Shown here: in pieces, positions 53,052 through 63,544 of the stretch
How positions within the stretch are numbered: the first letter of the stretch is position 1
Layout of the letters: the number at the start of each line of letters is the position of its first letter
From: Brachionus manjavacas
Taxonomy: Eukaryota > Rotifera > Eurotatoria > Ploima > Brachionidae
Direction: 5' to 3'
NCBI GenBank assembly: GCA_019054805.1
Contig: JAHQIY010000009.1
Location: 3,658,001 to 3,722,000 of the forward strand
DNA length: 64,000 nt
The notes under the pieces: model-generated
Databases searched by the model: none
What the model saw: only the letters and a program-made list of their open reading frames with translations
What the model was told of the DNA's origin: nothing
Translations under genes and position numbers: made by a program

Positions 53052-53840
53052 ATGAATCAATTGCCAAATGAAATTTTGCTATCTATTTTCTCGAGGCTTT
53101 CGTTCCACGACTTGGTTAAGAGTGCTTCTTTGACTTGTAAAAAATGGTACTCGCTCATACAGAGTGAGCATTTCTGGAAGTTTAAAATAAAAGCGGACCT
53201 AGGTCTGCAACTAGGCCCATGCCTTGATCACTCATCATTGAAGACATTCTATTTAAAAAATCCATTTGGCCGAAATCTGATCAGAAATCCGTGCTTCAGC
53301 TCTGGTTTGGATCACTGGTTTGTTACGGACGAATTGTGCGCAGACTCAATCGAGGACTATTCAATTTCTGACAACTTCATAATCGAGGAGCATGATGAAT
53401 GCAGTGTTCCAGCTTTTGATGAAAACAAAATGCCCATAAAAAAATTTGCCACCTCGTCATCAATTATTTTCAAATATCAATTGATCGATTTGCAATCAGA
53501 GGGCTTATGTTGGTCTCTTTTAGAGTACTTAAGGCCTTGCATCAAAATCAAAGACTCGTATGCCGGAAGACTTTATTTAGGCTACGAGTACTATATCCAG
53601 GTTGTTCTGTATGATGACAGTTTAAATGAACTTGGCTCAATTTCCTATGATGAAAAAGTGAGCGAGGAAAATTGGTCTAATTGTGAATGGAAAGAGTTTG
53701 TGTATACGTTTGAAGATTGTTCAAGTAGTTTAAGATTTATTCTATTCATACATGGAGGCAGAGATGCTACCAACTGGACTGGTTTTTATGGAGTTAAGCT
53801 TACCAATTCTCAAGTGACAATTAATTGTAGTAATGAGTAG
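53052..53840 (+). CDS. F-box protein with FBA (sugar-chain binding type) domain
   Basis: The 262-residue product resembles the FBXO2/FBXO6/FBXO44 group. Residues 1-45 are an F-box (LPNEILLSIFSRLSFHDL...CKKWYSL) that binds SKP1 in an SCF ubiquitin ligase. From about residue 75 the FBA domain begins with NPFGRNLIRNPCFSSGLDHW and ends with GGRDATNWTGFYGVKLTNSQV. In vertebrate members this domain binds high-mannose glycans or other substrates; here the substrate is unknown. I chose the ATG at 53052. The upstream open frame runs through a T-rich stretch ending TTTTTTTTTAAAAG (53020-53033), which looks like a splice or spliced-leader acceptor, so the true 5' exon may lie upstream. There are no introns in the coding part. 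Confidence 0.9.
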   Translation: MNQLPNEILLSIFSRLSFHDLVKSASLTCKKWYSLIQSEHFWKFKIKADLGLQLGPCLDHSSLKTFYLKNPFGRNLIRNPCFSSGLDHWFVTDELCADSIEDYSISDNFIIEEHDECSVPAFDENKMPIKKFATSSSIIFKYQLIDLQSEGLCWSLLEYLRPCIKIKDSYAGRLYLGYEYYIQVVLYDDSLNELGSISYDEKVSEENWSNCEWKEFVYTFEDCSSSLRFILFIHGGRDATNWTGFYGVKLTNSQVTINCSNE

Positions 53841-54420
53841 GAGTTTAATTCTAAATTATTTTAATATTGAATGCTTTAAAAATATATCAATAAATAAAAT
53901 TTTTAAAAATCTTTATGATTTGGAATAAAGAAAAAAGTTTTATCGAAAATATAATATTTTATAATCATAAAATAAATTTGTGAATTAGACCAGCTAAGAC
54001 TGCAGAGCGAGATCTAAATTTTTTTTATAAATTTTGTATTCACTCTGGCCAATATATAATCAATTTTACATTTTTAAGCTTTCTTTCTTATCATATTTTC
54101 TAATATTGTTTGTGCAATTTCAGAAAATTTTTATTTTATTTTTTCATAAGTAAAATTTATAGAAAATATTGAAATATAAAAATTTAAAAATGTAAAATTA
54201 TTTATTTTTTGTCGCACTTTATTTTATCCAACTTTGGGGCTTCATCCTAGGCTATCCAAAATTGTATAATGATGTCTGTGCATTTTTTGAAACTTCTAAC
54301 TTATAATCAATTATAATTATAAAGAAATATTGCATCTGTAAATGTCCGTTTTGTCTAAAAAATTTAAATAAATTCAAAAAAGATGTTTTTCTAAATAATC
54401 GAAATAAAAGTGTCTTCATT
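53841..54420. other. AT-rich intergenic DNA
   Basis: Poly(A)-type AATAAA words follow the F-box gene (53893-53920). Nothing else supported. Confidence 0.45.
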
Positions 54421-54424
54421 TAAT

Positions 54425-54902
54425 GCCGTGACGAGCTTAAGCTCTTTGAGATTTAAAAAAATTAAATAAACAATAGAAATTAAATCAAGAAAAAATATAA
54501 AAAAAAATAAAAAGTTGAGGTGAAAATAAAATAAAAGTAAAATAATTTAAAATACAATATAAAAGAAAATTACATGAAAAATTAATGACAGGTGCTACAT
54601 GTCTAAATATTAAATAGATAAGAAAAGAAAGAAGAAATAATAGGGTTAGGGTTAGCTCCTTCAGAATAAAATCAAAATTTAAGTTCCTATTAGAAATATT
54701 ATGAGTAAGACAATTATCATTAATTAGTGAAAAATCTAACTCATTGATTATTCTATCTAATATTGAGCCGTTTTCATTTTCACCTAAACAGTCTTTTTGC
54801 TTCGTTCTGGCGTTAACGTCACCACCAAAATTTAGTTTCTACAGTTCCTATTAAAAGTTTTAAATAGATCAAAATTAATTAATCTGTTGAGTGGATTGCA
54901 AA
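54425..54902 (-). mobile_element. LINE tail and endonuclease-region fragment
   Basis: A tail hairpin GAGCTTAAGCTC is at 54433-54444 (minus). A second partial tail (TTAGCTCCTTCAGAATAAAA, 54653-54672) adjoins sequence matching 14556-14800 of the main LINE, including GAGCCGTTTTCATTTTC and TTTGCTTCGTTCTGGCGTTA. It stops at the foldback element and resumes at 55611-55650. Confidence 0.7.
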
Positions 54903-55610
54903 GGGTCCTACTAAAACACTGACCCCCATTTTTTTTTGCAAAGCAAAAATACTTTCAAAAGTTTTAATATATCATCTAGTTTGAATTTTTCTCTTTTTTT
55001 TGAAAATTAAATTAGTTTTTCTCCAAAATTTTTATTTTTTGTGAAAATTGAATATTTTTATATTTTTAAAACCTGACCCCCTACTGAGCCCCCATTTCGA
55101 GAATTTCAATGGATTTCATAATAATTGAGAAAAATTCAACTTATAATTGTATTATTTGATATTTTATGTTTTATTAATAAATTTTTTAAATTTTTTAACA
55201 AAAATTACTATTGATTTATAACAATTAATTTAATAAAAAAATCTAAAGTCTATGTCTTAAATTTTTAATTACGTAAAAATTGACAAACTTAAATGAGGCG
55301 AAATTTTTTATTTTTATTAATAATTTTTACCAACTATACTTCCTGGAGAAAAACTAGACATATTTTTAGAAAGCTCGTTAAATTCTCTTCAAGAAAAATG
55401 GGGGTTAGTCGTATAAAATTTGGGGTCAGTAGGGGGTCAGGTTTTTAAAAATATAAAAATATTCAATTTTCACAAAAAATAAAAATTTTGGAAAAAAACT
55501 AATTTAATTTTCAAAAAAAAGAGAAAAATTCAAACTGAATGAAATATTAAAACTTTTGAAAATATTTTTGCTTTGCAAAAAAAATGGGGGTCGGTGTTTT
55601 AGTAGGACTC
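54903..55610. mobile_element. Long-arm foldback element (GGGTCCTAC family), copy 2
   Basis: 708 bp, starting GGGTCCTACTAAAACACTGA and ending in the inverse, TGTTTTAGTAGGACTC. ATTGCAAA at 54895-54902 and 55611-55618 is an 8-bp target duplication. The right part is close to copy 1; the left arm and centre differ. It interrupts a LINE whose empty site can be read at about 14780 in the main LINE. Confidence 0.9.
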
Positions 55611-55795
55611 ATTGCAAAGACTAAACACAAATAATTCATTTTAATTAAAAATAAACTAAAAGCTTTATCAACTAAATTATAAATAAAATTTTTAATAAGA
55701 AAAGAAGCTTTGGTTTTACATTGAAAAAATACAAATAAATCTTTGACTTTATATTATGCTTTTTTCGAAAAAAAAAATTTTTTCTTGGGGATTGT

Positions 55796-55830
55796 GAAGT
55801 TCATTTCAGAGTTGGTCAAAAGTCAAAGTG
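55796..55830 (+). repeat. One-sided hAT-MITE end
   Basis: GGGGATTGTGAAGTTCATTTC resembles the end of the 20120-20476 MITE. No opposite end found. Confidence 0.35.
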
Positions 55831-56214
55831 GCGAAATTTTTTTGAAATAAAAAATAATGATAATAATAACAACAATAAAACTCTAGTCAAGATATCATTA
55901 AACCATTTATTGGATTCTGAAAGAAATATTATTGAATAAAATTTACAAGATGAAGATCAAACTATATAGATAATTTAGTAAATCGAAACTATTTAATTTC
56001 TTAAATCCAGAGAAATAATTAGCCCTTTAATAATAAAGAGTTTAAAAGTTTTGTCTATAATCTTTTGAAAACAAAAATATGAACTCAATTTTCGAAAAAT
56101 GATATTGAGTCAAGTGAATCTTTATGATGAAAAAATAATCATGAACTTTGAATTTAAAACATACTGATCAAACAACCGTATATGATGTTTTGAGTCCAAC
56201 AATTTCTTAAAAAA

Positions 56215-57200
56215 TTTAATATTTACCTATTATTATTATTATTATTATTGAATTGAATTAACCTCCTTTAAGGAGAAGTAAAAGAAAATAAAGATAAAAT
56301 TTTTTTTTTTTTTTGTGTTTTTGTGTTTTTTTAAAAAATGAAAAATTATTATCTAAAAATAAAATTACAAAAATAAAAAAGGAACATTAGTTCGAAAATA
56401 GAAAAAGGGATGAAAGTTAGAAAGCAAGATAATTCGGACCAAAATTCATGAATTTCTTTTATTTTGAATTAGCTCATTTAGGAGAGTTCTGTAATGTTTT
56501 AATTTTAAATTGCAAAGACATAACCAAATTGAATCAGATATACCATCATTAGAAATCAGATTAATCCTAAGATTTTCTTTAAGTTGGTTTATATTTACTG
56601 AAATTTTTGAGGTTTCAAATTTAAAGTACTTGGAAATAAGTACTAAGTCGGAGGAAAAAGATTTATTAGAGGGGGGGTCACTTAGCATATATTTTAAAAA
56701 TTGTGATGATAGATAATTATATTTAATTGTATCAATAAAAGTTAGTTTTGAAAATAGATAAAATTCATCAAAGTTGAATAATTTTAGTACTTTTAAGACT
56801 CGTGACATGTGACAGTAGGCTTTTAAACCAAACATTTGTCTAATTAAGTTGTTTTGTAATTTATTTATTGAATCCTTTGTGGTCGAATTAAGAGTAAGAG
56901 CCTCAAGACCATATGTGAATTTAGATAAGCAAAATGTTTTGTATATAAAAGATTTGAATTTAGGTGAAGAGGTAGGACTATTTTTAGGCAGAAGATATGA
57001 AATTCCAAAAAGCTGCTCCGAACTTTTTTAAAATTTATAACTGCCTGTGTGTTAAGGTCAAGATTAGAATCTATAATGAATCCTAAGTATTTTAACTGAT
57101 TTGCTTCTTCAAGTTCGGATCCATTAAGGTGAAATACCGACTTAAATAATTGAGTGCCAAAGTTAACAACTTTTGTTTTATTAAAATATCATTTATTAGC
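56215..57200 (-). mobile_element. LINE of a second lineage, 3' part
   Basis: Minus-strand frames (56446-56835 and broken ones up to 57190) read, in order, FGTQLFKSVFHLNG, NQLKYLGFIIDSNLDLN, FTYGLEALTLNSTTKDSINK and MFGLKAYCHMSRVLKVLKL. This is the region after the reverse transcriptase of a LINE unlike the jockey-like family. The 3' tail has the hairpin CTCCTT-AAAGGAG (near 56262-56275) followed by AATTCAATTC and (AAT)n at 56228-56250. Several frameshifts are present and the 5' part is missing. Confidence 0.7.
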
Positions 57201-57719
57201 AACTCTGAAACAAGCTGATGTTCAAGGGGCTTAGATAAAAAATTAAAGATAATAAACATGAAGCAAACGTTTCTATTTTTTTTCTTAAATCAAAGTATTT
57301 AAAAAAAATTAAAAAACATAATCGTATAAAAAAAATCTTATAAGAACCCAAAATAAACGTATAGAATCAGAATTGATTTAGAAATGAATGCATAAAAAAA
57401 AACTTAAAGTACTCAAAAGAACCATAACTTTTGAATTAGTGGGTTAGCAATTTTAAATATTTCAAAATTTACGTTTAAATCCAAAGATTGAACAATAGAC
57501 CTAACGACAATCTAGAACATTTAAAGCGAGCGATTCAATTTAAGAAACAATACGAAAAGCTTCTACCGTTAGCAATAAATTTTATTCAAGACAATCAAAA
57601 TATAATATAATTTATCGATAACTCCTAGAGAGATAAAACTGGACAGTTATTTATATATTAGACAAGTAACACAGTTTTATAAAGAATAATGTTCGTAATT
57701 TCAATTATTCGAAAGTAAA

Positions 57720-57835
57720 TTGCTTTTTTGTAATGGTGAAGGTCACAACATTGCAAGATGTCAAATTTAGAACTAAGCTTGCGGGAAGTGTAATCAAAAT
57801 GGACATTTGACACAGAAATGCTGATAAGCTGTGAT
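57720..57835 (+). pseudogene. LINE ORF1 zinc-knuckle fragment
   Basis: FCNGEGHNIARC and CGKCNQNGHLTQKC are readable in order, with stops between, closely paralleling the knuckles at 15106-15726. The surrounding sequence (57240-57720, 57840-58770) shows nothing else I can assign. Confidence 0.65.
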
Positions 57836-58771
57836 ACTTAAATCGATTGAACAAGTTGAAATCGACGAACTATGCTTATTCAGTTTACCAGTCAAACTTT
57901 ATAAAGATCTGAACAAGTAAACTGGTAAAATATGGGAAAATTATGGAATCAATTTAGAGTCATTAAAATACCTTTAAACCAATAATCAAACAAGTAAGCT
58001 TTAAAGAAATTTTAAGAAATATTTAATCTAAAAAATTTTTGACCCTAACCCCTAAGATTTAAAAAAAAAAAAATTGGCTACCTTTGAGCTAAAATATCTA
58101 ATGTTCTATTAGACATAACCTTATTAATATGTGTTTATTCTGAAAGTGCACAGTCTAATCTACATAATGATGTATTAAATAAATTTATTATTTTACCAAT
58201 AGATCGATATTTTGGCAAAAAACGGTAACAAATGGTATTTTTTCACTATTTTTGTATCCAATCCGTCCAAAATATTTGAACCATTTTATTTATTTATCGA
58301 ATTTAAAGCCAAAATAAAATTGAATTAAATGAGTTTGATACAAATTTTTGAAAAAACGTAATTTTTTATTGTGTAAAAAGTCAGAATTAAACCTGAAATT
58401 AGTAAAATGTTTTTAAAACTTAATTTAATTTTTGTTAAATAATTACTTTGCTAATTATTTTCTTTCTTAATATTTTTTGAGATGCCTAAATTACCCGAAA
58501 GAGTCTCTAAGCTTTAAATCTTGAAAATAGTAATTTTCAAAATTCGAAAAAAAAGGAATGAAAATTATTCGAATGGCAAATATTTGAATGACACATCATC
58601 GATTGATGATCATTCTGAAAAATAGTTTGAAATTTTGAAGAAATTACACGTGTTGATACAAAACTTATTTCTGATATAAAAGAGTTTATTTTAATTAGGA
58701 ATTCGACTCGCAGATCTTAAAGTTTATTAATTTTGGCTGTTATAAAGGAATTTGATTTTGATTTGTTTTTT

Positions 58772-59765
58772 TTTTGTGTTTGAATTACAGAATGTATACA
58801 ATGTTGAAATAACATTGAAAAAGTACGATTTTAAAAAATTATTTTCTTCAGTTTCAAATAAGAAAAACAATTCAAAGTTAATATTGCAAACATGAAAAAC
58901 TTTGAGTTTTTTTTATAACTATGACGTTGGGTTTGTGATATGATGATCCTTAAAGATAATGTTAAAAAACTTTCTATTTTCTGTTTTGCATTTTTCATAA
59001 ATTAAGTTTTTGTTAAAAAGCACCAAACGAAAGTAAATTATTACATATGTCAAAATTATATACGAAGAAAACAAAGTTTTTCGGGTCTAGTCCCTTAGGT
59101 AAACTATGGTTCACCTGTTCCTGGAACGATTCTTGTTCTCAGGTTTCATGAACTATTAGTTCACCTAATTCAAATAAGCTAATGTATTGATAAAAAATAA
59201 GATAGAATAAATAATTACATAGAAAATTTAAAGTTGGGCGGAAGGGAAATATTTGCGAAATATATAGATCTTTGTTCCCCAAAGTAAAACACTTAAAATG
59301 TGAAAAATTAATTTTAGCAATCTTTAATTTTTATTATTTTATACCAGAGTTTTTTTTAAGTCACAATTCTTAAGTCAAGTCAAGTCAATGACTTAAATTT
59401 TTTTTTTTTTAGTGAAGTTTAGTCAAGTGAACTAATTTTCTGATTTTTAAACTAAAAAATAAATATTATTTTTTATTTTAATCCAAAAAAAGTTTAGTTT
59501 TAGAATCAGAAAATTAGTTGACTCGATTAAACTTCACTAAAAAAATAAAAAAAAATTTTAAGACATTGGCTTTGACTTAATAAAAAAAAATTAAGTCAAG
59601 TCATAACTTTGAATTAAATTTTTGTGACTTAGACTAAAAACTGTGACTTAAAAACAAGTCTGTTTTATACTGAAAGGCAAATATTTAAGTAGAGAGCGCA
59701 TTTGGGTAATTGGGATTTTTCAATGTTAGTTCAATATTGGATACATTTTCTTATTCAAACACAAA
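58772..59765. mobile_element. Long-TIR DNA transposon (R family), copy 2
   Basis: Left end TTTTGTGTTTGAATTACAGA and right end (inverse) TTGTGTTTGAATAAGAAAAT, with internal blocks shared with 33497-35728. No transposase is visible. A CAGACTTG MITE sits inside it. Confidence 0.78.
59345..59662. mobile_element. CAGACTTG MITE, copy D
   Basis: CAGAGTTTTTTTTAAGTCAC at the left and AAACAAGTCTG at the right, flanked by TTTTATAC at 59337-59344 and 59663-59670. It is nested in the R-family transposon. Confidence 0.87.
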
Positions 59766-60148
59766 AAATTGAACCATTTATTAAATTACATCTTTTCTTT
59801 TCTTTTATTTAAATTTCCTCAGAAAATTTGGTTTAAATTATAGAATTTTTATCAGAAATAAATTGTTTAACTATTAAATCAGCAAACGAACAGCTAATTA
59901 GGCTAAATAAATTTGGACTAGATTATTTAATTTTGGATTTTCGTTAAGGTATTAAAATTTAAAAATTTTATTTATTTTTCTAATTCATTTTTAAGGCAAG
60001 CAAAAATCGTCTTTTTATGACTATTTTCCAGAGTTTAAAACTGAAGCTTAGCTTTTTGTTGAAGAACAGACCATCAAAAAAGAATGTTCATTCACTATTC
60101 GCAATTTAGCAAAGCATATGAAAGAAGTATACTGTGAACTTTCAAAAA

Positions 60149-60935
60149 CAGTCGACTCGCTTTAATCCGAAACTCCTTAATTCGTAAAATTCGGCATTCG
60201 GACGTTTTTCTCCGGTCCCTACCCCCTTTCCAATACTTTCAATAAAAATTTCATCACTTTTATTCGTAATTTTAGTTTGGTTTATTTTGCCATTCGTAAC
60301 AAAAAAGGTGCGGTATTATGCCAACAACAACAAACGTACCAACTCCAAGTATCCAAGATGAACTTTTAAAAAAACTCAAAAGTGGCTTTTATAATTAAAA
60401 AATGACCACTGATGAATTGATAGACGTTGATGCTGACGAATCGTCGGGCGAGGCCCTAACAGATCAAGATATAATTGAAATTGTTCAAAAAAACAATCAA
60501 AACTTTGATGACGAAGTTGAGGTAATTGATCATGAAACTGTATCTGTAAGTTATAAACAAGCAAAGCAGGCAATAGATCAAGTTCAAATTTTTTTCGAAA
60601 CTTCTAAAGATTTTAACGAGTGTGACTTAGAATTGTTATCGAAAATAAAAGAGCGGATGTCTGATTTGAGGTTGTCAAGTCTAAACCAGACATTTATTTC
60701 TTCTTTTTTAAAAAAAAATTAATTTAAAAATTATTCCGTTTACTTTAAAATTAAATGTTTATTAAACTTTATTTCTATAAATAAAAAATTAATAAAATTT
60801 TGTATAAAAGTTTACATTCGTCAATCCGAAAATTATAAGATTTTCGCTCGTTTACGGATTAAAGATAGTCCGTAAAACTTAATCCGTAATGGTTATTTTC
60901 GGTCCCGTCTGTTACGGGTTAAAGAAAGTTGACTG
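60149..60935 (+). mobile_element. Deleted pogo/Tigger element
   Basis: Ends CAGTCGACTCGCTTTAATCC (left) and, inverted, CAGTCAACTTTCTTTAACCC (right) are pogo/Tigger termini. Between them are a short N-terminal-type frame from ATG 60319 (26 residues) and the C-terminal frame below. The DNA-binding and DDE domains are missing. TA is seen on the right flank only. Confidence 0.82.
60402..60722 (+). pseudogene. Tigger transposase C-terminal fragment
   Basis: The 106-residue acidic product (DVDADESSGEALTDQDIIEI...) ends with QAKQAIDQVQIFFETS and QTFISSFLKKN, the usual tail of pogo/Tigger transposases (and of CENP-B/jerky relatives). It has its own ATG, so it could be translated, but it lacks catalytic residues. 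Confidence 0.7.
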
Positions 60936-61804
60936 TAGTACTATTCAAGAAAACAATTTTATAAGGTCTAATTTAATTTTTAGACGAGGAAGGAGCTTAA
61001 TCGCTTTTTAAGGAGCTTTTTCCAATGTTAATTATTTTAAATTTGTCTTTAAAAATCTGAAATAAAGATTTTGGAAGAATCAATTTTAATCAAATAAAAA
61101 ATGATTGAAATTAAAATAATAAACATTTTGTGTTTAATTAGCTTTTTTTTAATGAAAAAAAGCTAATTTCATCATTTCGATTAAGATTTTAATCAATTAA
61201 GTTTTGATATTTCAAGTTGCCAAATTTTTATTTGAATTTATTATCAATCCATAGATGATGAATATTTTTGCTGCAAGAGAAGTAAATATTTTTTATTGAA
61301 TAGTTAATTGAAGATGTCAAAACTAATGTATAAAATAATTTAATCGTATTTGAATTTTTACTAAATAATTAAAAATCAAAATAAATTTTAATAAAAAGTA
61401 ATAAGTTTGATTTTAAGTTTTTATTTAATTTGAAAAAAATTAGAATTATTCTTTTTAACTCTCAGTTTAGAACTGAAATTTAATGTCTTTTTAATTTTTA
61501 TAGTAACTGTTTGAATTTTTTCAAAAAATCATCAAAAACTTTGACTGAACCATAAATTTGATTTTAACAAAAAAGATCAAAAAATGTTTAAAAGTGCCCT
61601 AAAAGCTATTTTCATATCACATTATACCTAATAATGTAGCATATTTAAATAAGTCAAAACTTTCTCAAAATTATCTAAGATTAAAAATTCAAAATTTATT
61701 CTACATTAAACAAACACACCAAATGATAAAAACTCTTCTAATTCTCATCATTAAATCAATAAATAGTTGCTTGAAAAATAAAATACTTTAAATAAAAATT
61801 TAAA
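60936..61804. other. AT-rich intergenic DNA upstream of the LPMO gene
   Basis: No gene is seen. The promoter of the LPMO gene must lie here, but I cannot pick a specific element. Confidence 0.4.
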
Positions 61805-62923
61805 ATGATCAAGTTAATTTTATTAGCTTTTTTTTTAATTACTTTGGCAAGTTTGATCAAAGGTCATGGCAGGCTCATGGACCCACCAGCTAGATCCACT
61901 GCATGGCGCGAGGACCCAAATCGTTTTCCGGCTTACTACAACGATATGGAAATGTTTTGTGGAGGAAAGCCAGTCCAGTGGAACGAAAATGGAGGCAAGT
62001 GTAGCATTTGTGGTGAAAACTGGTCTAAATCAAAACGATTCGAGAAAGGTGGAGATCTCTACCGTGGCCATGTTGTCCGAAATTATCAAATGAATACCAA
62101 AATTCCAGTCACTGTTGAACTTACTACTAATCACCGAGGTTGGTTCGAGTTTAGACTGTGCAATGTTGACACTATGCCTAATGGAGAGGCAGACCATGAT
62201 TGTTTGAAAAAAATTCTACTAACTGATGAAAATGGAAACACTAGGTTTAGCACACCGAGTCAAATCGAAGGCTGGCAAGGGTTCTTCAAAAAAGAGCTTG
62301 TGATACCGAAAAATTTTAAATGTAATCATTGTGTGCTTCAATGGAAATGGAATGTGGGAAATTCTCATGGTTATGACTTTGAAACTGGTGAGTACTGCTT
62401 AGGTTGTGGCGCTCAAGAACAGTTCTATGGATGTTCTGACATTAGGATTGTTGATGGAATTTTGATCACCACGTCAGCACCGACTGAAAAACCACAAACT
62501 GCTCAAGGCGCTTTGTGGAGTCAAGTAATTGAAAAATTAAAATTTCTTGAAAAAAATTTATTTTGAAGAAAAAATTTTTAAAATTAAGTAAAATTTTTTT
62601 ATTTTTCTATAAGTGTGGAGGCTTGACTTGGACTGGTTCTATTGAGTGCCAATCTGGTCTAAAGTGTGAATATGTAAACCAATGGTACTCCCAATGTATT
62701 CAAAAAGACTCTTTTTCTGACAATAAACAGCCTGAAGTTCAGCAAACGAACCAAATCGGTGGCGATATTTGGAATCAAGTAGCTTTTTTAATTCATTAAG
62801 TTTTAGCCTGACTTTGTATCAAAGTGTGGTGGTCAAAGCTGGAGTGGAAGTACCAAATGTAAAGATGGCCTTAAATGTATTTACGTTGATATTTGGTATT
62901 CACAATGTTTGCCAGGTAATTAA
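61805..62923 (+). CDS. Secreted AA15 LPMO with two C-terminal CBM1 modules, three exons
   Basis: Exons 61805-62524, 62614-62778 and 62825-62923 are joined by phase-0 GT-AG introns of 89 and 46 bp and give 327 residues. A signal peptide (1-20) is cut to expose His21 (HGRLMDPPARS), the N-terminal His of the copper histidine brace; the second is His89 in YRGHVVRNY, and GAQEQFYGCSDI carries the axial aromatic residue. This is the AA15 lytic polysaccharide monooxygenase family, which oxidatively cleaves chitin or cellulose. After a Thr/Pro-rich linker, exon 2 encodes CGGLTWTG...WYSQC and exon 3 CGGQSWSG...WYSQC. Each has the four cysteines and aromatic face of family-1 carbohydrate-binding modules, normally fungal. 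Both introns fall just before the CGG, after WSQ or WNQ, so each module is one exon. Likely role: digestion of algal or fungal walls. Confidence 0.9.
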
Positions 62924-63544
62924 CAATCACAAATGAAAAAGATTGCAATCTTATCGTTTGTATTCTTTTCCAAATAATAATTCTCCAGTTATTGAAAATT
63001 TTAATATCGCATAAATAGCTGAAAAAATATATTCTTTACAATTCTTGGCGATCACTTTTTATTGAATTTTTTTAATAAATTAAGTTTAAATTTCAAAAAT
63101 GTTAAAATTTATTAAGACTAAACTTAATTTTTTAAACCCCGTGGTTGAAGGGGAGAGGCTTTCAAAGGGTGGTTTGTTACCAACATTGTACTTTATTTTC
63201 TATAAGAAAACGACCGTTTTAAGCCAAAAGTACAAAGTTTGTAAAAAAAAAAAAGGAGAAAAGAAAATTAAGCCTAGCTTTCAAATTTTACAAGAAATAA
63301 AAAATATACAAAAAAATTCATTTTTTTTAAATTTAAACTTTAAATAAACAATCAAATATAATAAAATTTTATTTTTATTTTATAGCAAAAAATTTATATC
63401 AAAATCTAAATAAATATAGGCTATTACTTTCATTTTCAAGGGAAAGTTATATATTTAGATTTACATAGAATGCTTTTTAGTGTTTTATTAAAATTTAAAT
63501 ACAATTTTGAAAATCATTGAAAATGTACGATGTATCAAAATTAT
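62924..63544. other. AT-rich intergenic DNA
   Basis: An 82-residue Lys-rich frame from ATG 63099 (NPVVEGERLSKGG...) is present but unrecognised; its 5' part has near-coding composition. I cannot support a gene. Confidence 0.35.

Noticed and set aside
54647..54660. AGGGTTAGGGTTAG, resembling telomeric TTAGGG repeats
   Set aside because: Only two units, inside LINE debris; chance or minor, not evidence of a telomere or interstitial telomere array.
62911..62925. Possible further splice donor (CCAG|GTAATT) leading to a third CBM1 exon
   Set aside because: No further CGG...WYSQC module is found downstream to 63500; the TAA at 62921-62923 is the simpler end.
63099..63347. 82-residue Lys-rich frame next to the LPMO gene
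   Set aside because: No family recognised; half is poly-Lys/Asn from A-rich sequence. Kept only as a note in the intergenic entry.
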